Program-made: the position numbers and the translations under genes | NCBI GenBank assembly: GCA_035640455.1 | Contig: DASQWB010000170.1 | Coordinates: forward strand, 1-6,815 | Direction: 5' to 3' | Length of the DNA: 6,815 nucleotides | Origin: AC-50 sp035640455 | GTDB lineage: Bacteria > Actinomycetota > Thermoleophilia > Gaiellales > Gaiellaceae | Notes under the pieces: model-generated | Told to the model about the DNA's origin: nothing | Database searches by the model: none | What the model saw: only the letters and a program-made list of their open reading frames with translations | Shown here: one piece after another, positions 1-5,700 of the stretch | Numbering within the stretch: the stretch's first letter is position 1 | Layout: every line of letters starts with the position of its first letter

Positions 1-483
1 CAGGACGTTGTCGACGGTGCCGAGGTAGATGTTGCCGGCGATCGACCGTTTCTCCGGCCGCTCGAGGTACACCTCGGCGACGCGGTCGTCCTCGAGGACG
101 GCGACCCGCTGCTCGCCGACGTCGACCGAGACGAGGAGCTCACGCTTCGCGGGCGGGAGCGGCGGGCGGCGCGCCGGGACGCGCCGGCGCGAGGACGCCC
201 TCGTCGAGCGCGTCTGCTTGCGCTCCGGGCGGTCTGGCTTCTTGGCGGTCTGGGCGCGCGGCTCGGCGCGCTCGGCGACCGCCTTCGTCTCCGTCTTCTC
301 CTCTGCGGCTCGCTTGCCGCGGCCGCGGCCGCCGCGACTGCCGCGCCGGCGCTTCGGCTTCGGCGGGGTAGCGCCTTCCGGCGCGACCGCCTCAGTGGTC
401 TGAACTTCCTCCTGTGGAGCCGGGGCCTCGAGCGGCGCCCGCTCCTCCTGCTGCTTTCGCTTCCTCCATCGCAACCAGGGCAC
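1..483 (-). CDS. rne: Ribonuclease E/G, N-terminal part (partial, runs off left edge)
   Basis: The frame is open from GTG at 483 to the window edge, giving 161 residues. Residues 1 to about 110 form a low-complexity extension rich in Arg, Lys, Glu, Pro and Ala, including a run of GRGGRGRGK type. This is followed by ELLVSVDVGEQRVAVLEDD and then VYLERPEK, IAGNIYLGTVDNVL, the typical start of the RNase E/G catalytic domain leading into the S1 fold. The family makes endonucleases that cut single-stranded AU-rich RNA in mRNA decay and rRNA/tRNA processing. Basic disordered N-terminal extensions are common in actinobacterial RNase E. The start is chosen because AGAGGAG lies 7 nt upstream. The catalytic Asp residues and the zinc-link cysteines lie beyond the window, so RNase E cannot be told from RNase G. 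RNase E/G genes near mre operons are known in several phyla, which supports the call. Confidence 0.93.
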   Translation of the reverse strand, partial: MPWLRWRKRKQQEERAPLEAPAPQEEVQTTEAVAPEGATPPKPKRRRGSRGGRGRGKRAAEEKTETKAVAERAEPRAQTAKKPDRPERKQTRSTRASSRRRVPARRPPLPPAKRELLVSVDVGEQRVAVLEDDRVAEVYLERPEKRSIAGNIYLGTVDNVL

Positions 484-490
484 TCGTTGT

Positions 491-497
491 CTCCTCT
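491..497 (-). promoter_or_regulatory. Shine-Dalgarno site of the RNase E/G gene
   Basis: AGAGGAG on the minus strand, 7 nt before the GTG at 483. It decides the start, because no other in-frame start nearby has a comparable site. Confidence 0.75.
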
Positions 498-637
498 GTG
501 AGAGCGCGCAGCGAGGTCGCCGTCCGATCGGGGGCGCCCGTCGCGCTGCGCATGGTTGAAAAAGTCGGCATAGCCTTGTTTCAAGCCTAGCAACGGCTAC
601 CGAGGATCCGGTCTCGCGCTCCGTCCGACCGCGGTCC

Positions 638-643
638 TACTAT
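638..643 (+). promoter_or_regulatory. Probable -10 box of a leaderless transcript for the 73-residue gene
   Basis: TACTAT ends exactly 7 nt before the ATG at 651, the spacing at which transcription would begin on the A of the start codon. There is no Shine-Dalgarno sequence before this ATG, which fits leaderless translation. No clear -35 box is visible at the expected distance (about 615-620). Confidence 0.5.
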
Positions 644-650
644 CGCCCGG

Positions 651-872
651 ATGAGCGACCGTGAGGTGGCCGCGTGGCGAGATCTGACGGAGGCCCAGGA
701 GCTCTTGCTCATCGAGGAGGCGGACGCCTGGTTCGAGTACCTCGAGGCGATCCGGAACCTGCCCAGCTCCTCGCAGCGCTACCAGGAGGTCGAGCCGTGG
801 GCGTGGGCACGCCTCCAGACCCGGGTGCGGGCGGTGAAGGCGAGGCGCGCGAAGCTGCGCCGCGCCGCCTGA
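651..872 (+). CDS. Small hypothetical protein, 73 residues
   Basis: I do not recognise a family. The product is predicted to be mostly helical: an acidic N-terminal half (LTEAQELLLIEEADAWFEYL, residues about 12-31), a short Pro/Ser break (NLPSSSQRY), an aromatic segment EVEPWAWARL and a strongly basic C-terminal tail ending RAKLRRAA. It has no signal peptide or membrane segment. The ordered acidic-then-basic composition with Trp, Phe and Tyr is unlike the Arg/Ala/Gly shadow frames of this GC-rich DNA, which is the main reason to call it real. It has a leaderless-type promoter and faces the DUF697 gene tail to tail, with only 4 nt between the two stop codons and no terminator. It is the only plus-strand gene here. 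It could be a conserved small protein of unknown function; a spurious frame is less likely but not excluded. Confidence 0.68.
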   Translation: MSDREVAAWRDLTEAQELLLIEEADAWFEYLEAIRNLPSSSQRYQEVEPWAWARLQTRVRAVKARRAKLRRAA

Positions 873-876
873 GCGG

Positions 877-1677
877 TCAGCCCGTCGCCGCCCTCTCGGT
901 CCGCGCTTCGAAGTAGCGCCGCGCCGCCTCGCCGAGCGCCCGCGTGCCGGCGTACGCGACGAGGCCCTTGAGGACCCAGCCCGCCACGGGGACGACGTCC
1001 AGGGCCTCGCGGGCGACGGCACGGAAGCCGAAGCCGGCGCCGAGGACGCCGAGGAGCTCAGGCAGGCGCTCGGCGTCGATCTCGACGCCGTACGCCGAAC
1101 CGAGCCGCAAGACGAGGCGTATCTGGTTCAGGGTCAGCACCGGGAGGTCGGCGCCCGGGACGAAGACGGCGGCGCCGACGACCGCGTTTCGGCGCGCGAA
1201 CGACTCGATCAGGTAGTCGCGGACCGCGTCACGAAGCACCGGCAGCCGCGCCGCGAGCGGCGTCGCCGCCTCGCCCAGCCGCGCCGCCAGGGCGCGTACC
1301 AGCTCGTCGACCGGAAAGCCCTCGCCGGGCCGCGCCCGGACGACGTCGGTGGCGAGGACGTGCGGGACGTAGCCGTCGAGCTTCGGCCCCGCGACGAGGC
1401 AGACGGCGGGCACTCGCGCACGCCTGGCCGCCTTCAGCACGTCCTCGTCCGCGGCCGACGGGCGACCGACGAGGACGTAGACGAGCGCGGCGGCACGGTC
1501 GAAGTCGTCGGGGCCGACGAGAGCGTTCGGGTCGCCGCCGCGGATGAGCTCGCGCACGAGCGCCGCCGCGAGCTCCGGCGCTCCGGCGACTGCCAACGCC
1601 CGCTCGTCGCTCGCCGCCAGGCGCAGCTCCTTGAGCACGCCCCAGACGGCGAGCGGCTTCAGGGCTGGCGCCGCCAC
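877..1677 (-). CDS. DUF697-family protein with a degenerate GTPase-like N-terminal domain
   Basis: The product has 266 residues. The start is GTG at 1677, sharing its G with the rodA TAG (TAGTG), a typical coupled junction; the frame is open further upstream only as a shadow of rodA. Residues about 28-145 look like a Ras-like GTPase fold: a hydrophobic strand AVAGAPELAAAL, an acidic D-D-F-D-R-A region, then a strand-helix-strand (ALVYVLVGRPSAADEDVL, VPAVCLVAGP). It lacks the P-loop GxxxxGKS/T, and neither NKxD nor DxxG is obvious. Residues about 145-260 match the DUF697 pattern: a helix with paired Arg (FARRNAV), a hydrophobic stretch VVGAAVFVPGADLPVLTLNQ, then GSAYGVEI, GAGFGFRAVAREALDVVPVAGW and a final ALGEAARRYF helix. 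DUF697 domains often follow GTPase domains in membrane-associated proteins. Here the GTPase part appears to have lost nucleotide binding. The function is unknown; a role with RodA is inferred only from coupling. Confidence 0.82.
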   Translation of the reverse strand: MAAPALKPLAVWGVLKELRLAASDERALAVAGAPELAAALVRELIRGGDPNALVGPDDFDRAAALVYVLVGRPSAADEDVLKAARRARVPAVCLVAGPKLDGYVPHVLATDVVRARPGEGFPVDELVRALAARLGEAATPLAARLPVLRDAVRDYLIESFARRNAVVGAAVFVPGADLPVLTLNQIRLVLRLGSAYGVEIDAERLPELLGVLGAGFGFRAVAREALDVVPVAGWVLKGLVAYAGTRALGEAARRYFEARTERAATG

Positions 1678-2855
1678 TACCGGCGTTCGCGGCCGCGCGC
1701 GTAGATGGACAGGAGGACGCCCATCGCCACGAGGTTCGCGATCATCGAGGAGCCCCCGACGCTGACGAACGGGAGCGGGATCCCGGTGATCGGCGCGATC
1801 CCCATCGTCATGCCGACGTTCACGAAGATCTGGAAGAGGAAGCCGACGACGACGCCGCCCGCGACGAGCGCCGAGAAGTGGTCGCGCGCGAGGGTGACGA
1901 TGCGCAAGCCGCGCCAGACGAGGATCAGGTAGAGGCAGAGCAGGAGCGATGCGCCGAGGAAGCCGCGCTGCTCGGCGAGCGAGGCGAACGCGAAGTCGGT
2001 CGCGTGCTCCGGGAGGTAGTCGAGGTTCGTCTGCGTCGATCCGGCGACGCCGCGCCCGTGGACGCCGCCCGCGCCGACGGTCGTGATCGACTGCGTGATG
2101 TTGTAGGTCGCGCCGCGCGGGTCGCTCGTCGGGTTCATGAACTGCGTCAGGCGGTGGATCTGATACGGCTTGAGCACCGGGATCCCGGCCGCCGGGAGCA
2201 CCCACAGGACGGCGGTCGCGAACAGCACCGCCCCGACGCCGAGCCCCGCGAGCTGCGTCCACGGCGTGCCCGCGACGAAGAGGATCGCGGCGAGGGCCGC
2301 GCCGTAGACGAGCGCCGTGCCGAGGTCGGGCTGGAGGAAGACGAGGAAGATCGGGACGAGCGCCAGGCCGAGCGCCATGAGCGTCGTCCGCGGCTCGCCG
2401 ATCTTCCGCGCCCGGTCGGCGAGGAAGCCCGCGAGCGCGAGGACGAACAGGAGCTTCCCGAACTCCGAGGGCTGGAAACGGAAGAAGCCGACGTCGATCC
2501 ACCGCTTCGAGCCGCGGGTCGCGGCGCCGGCGAGGATGACGAGGAGCATGAGCCCGACCGTCCCGCCGAAGAGCCCGCGCCAGTAGCGCCGGTAGACGGA
2601 CGGGTCGAGGAGGACGGCGCCGACGAGCCCGAGGCCGCCGATCGCGGCGTAGATCCCCTGGCGGACCAGGAAGTAGTTCGGGTTCCCCGGCACATCGTGC
2701 CGCGTGATGCCGGCGATCGCCCACAGGCCATAGGCGACGACCCCGGCGACGGCGGCGAGGAGCGTCCAGTCGAGGCGGCGGACGAGCGGCTCTTCGGCAC
2801 GGGCCGCCCGCCGCGTCCGCGCCCTCGAGTGCCGGGTGCCGACGTACTCCACCAT
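1677..2855 (-). CDS. rodA: RodA, SEDS-family peptidoglycan glycosyltransferase
   Basis: RodA polymerises lipid II into glycan strands in the lateral wall, working as a complex with PBP2 encoded just upstream. From ATG at 2855 the product has 392 residues, normal for the family. About ten membrane segments are visible (near 31-50, 66-83, 91-110, 132-146, 157-175, 180-196, 201-224, 297-317, 328-349, 369-387). Family motifs are intact: GSKRWIDVGFFRFQPSEFGK (115-134), LQPDLGTAL (174-182), the NPTSDP loop (241-246) whose Asp245 matches the catalytic Asp of RodA proteins, TDFAFASLAEQ (286-296), and GIPLPFVSVGGSS (358-370). An in-frame ATG at 2876 would add seven residues, but it lies inside the outer stem of element A and has no ribosome binding site. 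The ATG at 2855 has GGGAGAG six bases upstream and is preferred. The gene ends one base into the DUF697 gene. Confidence 0.97.
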   Translation of the reverse strand: MVEYVGTRHSRARTRRAARAEEPLVRRLDWTLLAAVAGVVAYGLWAIAGITRHDVPGNPNYFLVRQGIYAAIGGLGLVGAVLLDPSVYRRYWRGLFGGTVGLMLLVILAGAATRGSKRWIDVGFFRFQPSEFGKLLFVLALAGFLADRARKIGEPRTTLMALGLALVPIFLVFLQPDLGTALVYGAALAAILFVAGTPWTQLAGLGVGAVLFATAVLWVLPAAGIPVLKPYQIHRLTQFMNPTSDPRGATYNITQSITTVGAGGVHGRGVAGSTQTNLDYLPEHATDFAFASLAEQRGFLGASLLLCLYLILVWRGLRIVTLARDHFSALVAGGVVVGFLFQIFVNVGMTMGIAPITGIPLPFVSVGGSSMIANLVAMGVLLSIYARGRERR

Positions 2856-2856
2856 C

Positions 2857-3020
2857 AGTGGCTCTCCCGGTGACATTGGTCGATGCCTGGCGTTCGAGCA
2901 CCAAGCGAGGCAAGGACGCAGGGAGCGTTCGGGCTGGAAAGCCCGGGCGCGACCGAGGACGCCGCATCGCGCAGCGTGAGCGAGCGCCAGGCGCCGCCGT
3001 ATGTCGCCGGGAGAGCCACT
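2857..3020 (+). ncRNA. Structured element A in the mrdA-rodA gap (candidate undescribed RNA)
   Basis: This 164-nt element fills the gap between mrdA and rodA. The outer stem pairs 2857-2876 with 3001-3020 (20 bp, one T-G). After an irregular stretch, a second stem pairs 2885-2896 with 2981-2992 (12 bp, one T-G), continued by A-G/G-A oppositions and CAC/GTG, all in the same register. A short GCGA/TCGC stem (2905-2908/2967-2970) follows. The two core strands are GGCAAGGACGCAGGGA (2909-2924) and GACCGAGGACGCCGCA (2951-2966). An apical 11-bp hairpin (2925-2935/2940-2950) is closed by GGAA, a GNRA-type loop only on the plus strand. All wobble pairs in the regular stems read as U-G on plus and as A-C mismatches on minus, so I assign plus. 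The core is identical in element B. No promoter or ORF is evident inside. The last base of the mrdA stop codon is the first base of the element on the operon strand. Confidence 0.7.
2862..2868 (-). promoter_or_regulatory. Shine-Dalgarno site of rodA, inside the outer stem of element A
   Basis: GGGAGAG on the minus strand, 6 nt before ATG at 2855. It decides the rodA start. The site is part of the outer arm 2857-2876, which is complementary to 3001-3020, so the operon mRNA could hide it in a 14-bp uninterrupted GC-rich stem. Confidence 0.7.
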
Positions 3021-5017
3021 TAGTCGGAGTACACGGGTCCCTGGGTCGTCGCCTTCACGGCGAAATAGTGCTCGAACACCTTGAGCGCCGCCGGGGCTGC
3101 GGCGTCACCTCCGTGGCCCCCATTCTCGATCAGCGCGCAGACGACGATCGCGGGGTTGTCGGCGGGCCCGTAGCCGCACCACCACGACTGGTCCATCATT
3201 CCGCTGAAGCCCGGAAGCTCGACGTGCTTCTCGGCTGTGCCGGTCTTGCCCGCGATCGCGACCGGGAACGAGCCGAAGATCGCGTTCGAGGTGCCGAAGC
3301 TCTCGTGCGTCGCCTCGAGAAGGCCGAGCTTCACCGCTGCCAGCGCGGACGGATCGAGGTGAATCCGCTGCGGCGGAGGCGGCGCGAAGCGCCGGCGGAC
3401 GATCGCCGGCGAGCCGTCGCCGGCCGGCTGCTCGACGTCGAGGGCGAGGTGGGGCGTCACGAGCTGCCCGCCGTTCGCGATCAGCGCGTAGAAGCGGGCC
3501 ATCTGGAGCGGCGTGACCGCGAGGTCCTTCTGGCCGATCGCGAGCTGAACGGAGTCGCCGGGCTTCCAGAGCCGGTCGATCTGCCAGCAGCAGGGATCGG
3601 TCTTCTTCGTGAATCGCGCGTGCCGCCAGGCGATCGTCGGGAGCAGGCCGGCCGCCTCGGGCCCCAGGTCGATGCCGGTCGGGCGGCCGAAGCCGAAGCG
3701 CGACGCCCACTCCTGGAGCGGCTGCTTGCGGTCCGGAGGCAGCTTCCAGAACCGGTAGCCAAGTTGGTAGAAGTAGGTGTCGCACGAGCGGGCGAGGGCG
3801 ACGGGCATCGTCAGCGGCGCCGCGATGTAGGGGTCCCAGTTCTTGAAGAGCTGCTTCGCGATCGTGATCCGCCCGGTGCAGTCGAGCGTGTCGTAGGGCG
3901 ACACGAGCCGCTCCTCGATCGCCGCGAGCGCCGTGACCGGCTTGAAGGTCGAGCCGGGCGGATACGTGCCGGCGATCGCCTTGTCGACGCCGGGGTAGTT
4001 CGCGCGCGCCGCCGCCCTCTGGTCGAGGAGCGGCGCGAGCTTGCGGCGGTCGGTGCGACCGACGAGGAGACTCGGGTTGTAGGTCGGGTTCGACGCGAGC
4101 GCGAGGACCGACCCGTCGCGCGGGTCGAGGGCGACGATCGCGCCGCCATCCGCCGCCCACTGCCCGTTCAGCCTGGCGGCGTCGATCCCGTACAGGAGCG
4201 CCTGCCCCGCCGCCTGCTGGAGCCCCGCGTCGAGCGTCAGGCGGATCGAGTACCCCGGATGCGCGTCGCTCGTCTGAGCAGGGGCGCTCCGTGTCCGGCC
4301 GAGCGAGTCGACCCGGAGGTGGACGATCCCGGGCTGGCCGCGGAGGTATGCGTCGTACCGGCGCTCGATCCCAGACTGGCCGACCTCGTCGCCGGGCCGG
4401 TAGTCGCGCTTGTGCTCGTCGAGCTGCGCCTGCGTCACCTCGCCGACGGAGCCCACCACCTGCGCCGCGAGCGAGCCGAACGGATAGCGGCGGAGGAACG
4501 TCGGCGCCGCCTCGACGCCGCGGAAGTCCTGCCAGTGCTCCGAGAGGTACGCCACCTCGGGGATCCGCACCGACTCCTTGATCGTCACCGGCGAGAGCGG
4601 ATCGGCGGCGTGCCGGCGGATGTCGCCGACGATCTCCGGCAGGGGCACCTTGAGCAGCGTCGAGAGCTTGCGCAACTCGTCGTAGCGGCCCTCCTTCGGC
4701 AGGTCGCTCGGCCAGACGATGATCGCCGTCCCGGGGACGTTCGTGACGAGCGGCCGCCCGTTTCGGTCGACGATCGGGCCGCGCGGCGCCTGGACGCGGA
4801 TCGTCCGGAGCTGGTTGTTCTCGGCCGCGCGGAGGTAGTGCGAGCCGGAGAGCACCTGGAGCGCCCACAGGCGCAGGAGCAGCGCGCCGAAGACGACGAG
4901 GACGAGGACGCCGAGGATCCCCGACCGAGTCCGGAGCGCGCCGGCGATGCGCGGTGGGTCGGCGACGCGGCCGGACGCCGCGGAGTGGCCGTTCGCGGTC
5001 GAGGGCGCGCTAGCCAA
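3020..5017 (-). CDS. mrdA: Penicillin-binding protein 2 (class B, elongasome transpeptidase)
   Basis: This membrane-anchored D,D-transpeptidase cross-links lateral-wall peptidoglycan as the partner of RodA. The product has 665 residues, the usual size. A cytoplasmic tail is followed by one membrane anchor (about 33-52), then the dimerisation/pedestal domain with RTIRVQAPRGPIVDRNGRPL (71-90) and FLRRYPFGSLAAQVVGSVG (174-192). The transpeptidase domain contains all three active-site motifs: GSTFK with nucleophile Ser356 and Lys359, SCD (411-413, the SxD form common in PBP2) and KTG (591-593). IGQKDLAVTPLQMA (494-507) is also typical. A Cys pair in KKTDPCCWQ (471-479) lies in a variable loop; I cannot say whether it binds metal. 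The start is an uncommon TTG at 5017, chosen because GAGGTG lies 7 nt upstream; it overlaps the mreD end by 8 nt. The stop TAA abuts element A. Confidence 0.97.
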   Translation of the reverse strand: MASAPSTANGHSAASGRVADPPRIAGALRTRSGILGVLVLVVFGALLLRLWALQVLSGSHYLRAAENNQLRTIRVQAPRGPIVDRNGRPLVTNVPGTAIIVWPSDLPKEGRYDELRKLSTLLKVPLPEIVGDIRRHAADPLSPVTIKESVRIPEVAYLSEHWQDFRGVEAAPTFLRRYPFGSLAAQVVGSVGEVTQAQLDEHKRDYRPGDEVGQSGIERRYDAYLRGQPGIVHLRVDSLGRTRSAPAQTSDAHPGYSIRLTLDAGLQQAAGQALLYGIDAARLNGQWAADGGAIVALDPRDGSVLALASNPTYNPSLLVGRTDRRKLAPLLDQRAAARANYPGVDKAIAGTYPPGSTFKPVTALAAIEERLVSPYDTLDCTGRITIAKQLFKNWDPYIAAPLTMPVALARSCDTYFYQLGYRFWKLPPDRKQPLQEWASRFGFGRPTGIDLGPEAAGLLPTIAWRHARFTKKTDPCCWQIDRLWKPGDSVQLAIGQKDLAVTPLQMARFYALIANGGQLVTPHLALDVEQPAGDGSPAIVRRRFAPPPPQRIHLDPSALAAVKLGLLEATHESFGTSNAIFGSFPVAIAGKTGTAEKHVELPGFSGMMDQSWWCGYGPADNPAIVVCALIENGGHGGDAAAPAALKVFEHYFAVKATTQGPVYSD

Positions 5018-5534
5018 GCAGACGCACCTCGGTGGCGAGCTCCGACCAGTCCTGCGGCCGGAGGAGGCGGCGGCAGAGTGCGTAGACGGGCGCCGTCAGG
5101 AGGAGGTTGAGGAGGATCGACGGGAAGAGCGCGTCGACGAGCACGAGCCGCGCCGAGACGTGGTCGCCAATCATGAAGTGGAGGACGAGCTCGCCGAACG
5201 AGGCGAGGACGGTGACGACCGCGACCGAGACGAACGGCGCGTGACGGCGGTCGCGGCCGGTCGTCTCACCGTAGCGTCCGATCCAGTAGCCGGCGACCGT
5301 GAGGACGAGGGACGTCAGGCCGAGCGTGCCGAGGTCGGCGGTGTCGACGACGAGGCCGGCGCCGAAGCCGCCCGCGGCGCCGAAGACGGAGCCGCGCAGG
5401 AGCGAGACGCCGACGAGCGTGAGCAGCAGCAGGTCGGGCGTGCCGCCTAGGATCTGCAGCCGGTTCAGGACCGTCACCTGGAGCAGTGCGGCGACGAAGA
5501 GCATCGCGCCTGCCTTGACGGCGTCGGCGACCAC
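5010..5534 (-). CDS. mreD: Rod shape-determining protein MreD
   Basis: MreD is a small integral membrane protein of the elongasome that works with MreC and MreB. The product has 174 residues and about six hydrophobic segments (near 7-22, 33-48, 50-63, 67-84, 99-119, 129-153). The family pattern is visible in TPDLLLLTLVGVSLLRGSVF (residues 32-51) followed by GAAGGFGAGLVVDTADLGTLG, which matches the PDLLL...G...GF..GLL.D signature of MreD. The start is GTG at 5534, with GGAAGGGG five bases upstream. That site belongs to the outer stem of element B, and the start codon lies one base beyond the element. The gene ends inside mrdA with an 8-nt overlap. Confidence 0.93.
   Translation of the reverse strand: MVADAVKAGAMLFVAALLQVTVLNRLQILGGTPDLLLLTLVGVSLLRGSVFGAAGGFGAGLVVDTADLGTLGLTSLVLTVAGYWIGRYGETTGRDRRHAPFVSVAVVTVLASFGELVLHFMIGDHVSARLVLVDALFPSILLNLLLTAPVYALCRRLLRPQDWSELATEVRLLG
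5025..5030 (-). promoter_or_regulatory. Shine-Dalgarno site supporting the TTG start of mrdA
   Basis: GAGGTG on the minus strand, 7 nt before TTG at 5017 and inside the last codons of mreD. It decides the otherwise uncertain start and indicates coupling to mreD translation. Confidence 0.65.
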
Positions 5535-5535
5535 T

Positions 5536-5699
5536 AGTGCCCCTTCCGGTAATGGTCTCGCGTTTCTGGCGACTGCACGACGTCGCCAGGCAAGGACGCA
5601 GGGATGCCCGATATGTAGGCATATCGGGCCGACCGAGGACGCCGCATGGCGACGTCGTGCTCCGGCAGAAACGCCCTGACTATTGCCGGAAGGGGCACG
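5536..5699 (+). ncRNA. Structured element B in the mreC-mreD gap (second copy of the candidate RNA)
   Basis: The length is 164 nt, the same as element A. The outer stem pairs 5537-5557 with 5678-5698 (21 bp, two G-T wobbles). A second stem pairs 5560-5568 with 5666-5674 (9 bp). A third pairs 5575-5588 with 5647-5660 (14 bp, perfect). The core strands GGCAAGGACGCAGGGA (5589-5604) and GACCGAGGACGCCGCA (5631-5646) are identical to those of element A. The apical hairpin pairs 5606-5615 with 5620-5629 (10 bp) around TAGG. The apical segment is 26 nt in both elements. The left termini are alike: AGTGCCCCTTCCGGT here, AGTGGCTCTCCCGGT in A, and the three differing positions are compensated in the opposite arm. 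CTGGCG also recurs at the same offset. The element starts one base upstream of the mreD GTG on the operon strand and ends one base short of the mreC stop codon. I see no ORF or promoter inside. Confidence 0.7.
5540..5547 (-). promoter_or_regulatory. Shine-Dalgarno site of mreD, inside the outer stem of element B
   Basis: GGAAGGGG on the minus strand, 5 nt before GTG at 5534. Its complement CCCCTTCC lies at 5688-5695 on the operon strand, directly after the mreC stop codon, so the operon mRNA could sequester the site in a 13-bp uninterrupted stem. Confidence 0.7.
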
Positions 5700-5700
5700 A

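Larger units (their letters stand above)
484..650. other. Divergent intergenic region between the RNase E/G gene and the small plus-strand gene
   Basis: This is the leader of the RNase gene on one strand and the promoter region of the 73-residue gene on the other. Around 553-600 lies a patch visibly richer in A and T than its surroundings. It contains an inverted repeat TTGAAA (556-561) / TTTCAA (579-584) and an imperfect hairpin 571-578/582-589 with one mismatch. I see no convincing -35/-10 pair for the RNase gene. Minus-strand TAGGCT at 585-590 fits TANNNT but is weak. Nothing else is recognisable. Confidence 0.5.

Noticed and set aside
191..199. Further copies of the element core (GAGGACGCC here, at 1042-1050 and at 4904-4912)
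   Set aside because: Only nine bases match. They lie inside coding regions, without the partner strand or flanking stems, so they are chance matches in GC-rich codons.
865..876. Terminator between the converging stop codons
   Set aside because: Only a four-base-pair hairpin (CCGC/GCGG) with no T-run; too weak to call.
1878..2873. Plus-strand open frame of 331 codons across rodA
   Set aside because: It is antisense to RodA, is extremely rich in Glu, Arg and Asp, and has no recognisable domain.
2874..2876. Upstream ATG start for rodA (seven extra residues)
   Set aside because: It lies inside the outer stem of element A and has no ribosome binding site. ATG at 2855 is well supported.
877..2967. 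A single 696-residue minus-strand protein including the DUF697 region
   Set aside because: Upstream of 1677 this frame only shadows rodA and is Arg/Pro/Ala-rich. The real gene starts at the GTG overlapping the rodA stop.
2909..2967. Element core as a cyclic di-GMP, cyclic di-AMP, guanidine or twister-type RNA
   Set aside because: Short likenesses such as GGACGC or GCAAGG occur, but the conserved blocks and stem order of those families as I know them are not present on either strand.
2858..5110. Very long plus-strand open frame of 750 codons across mrdA
   Set aside because: It is antisense to mrdA, which carries all PBP2 motifs. The frame is Arg/Asp/Glu/Val-rich without any domain, as expected for the complement of GC-rich coding DNA.
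2857..5699. CRISPR array or tandem repeats
   Set aside because: Only two copies, far apart, with diverged flanks and no spacer pattern.
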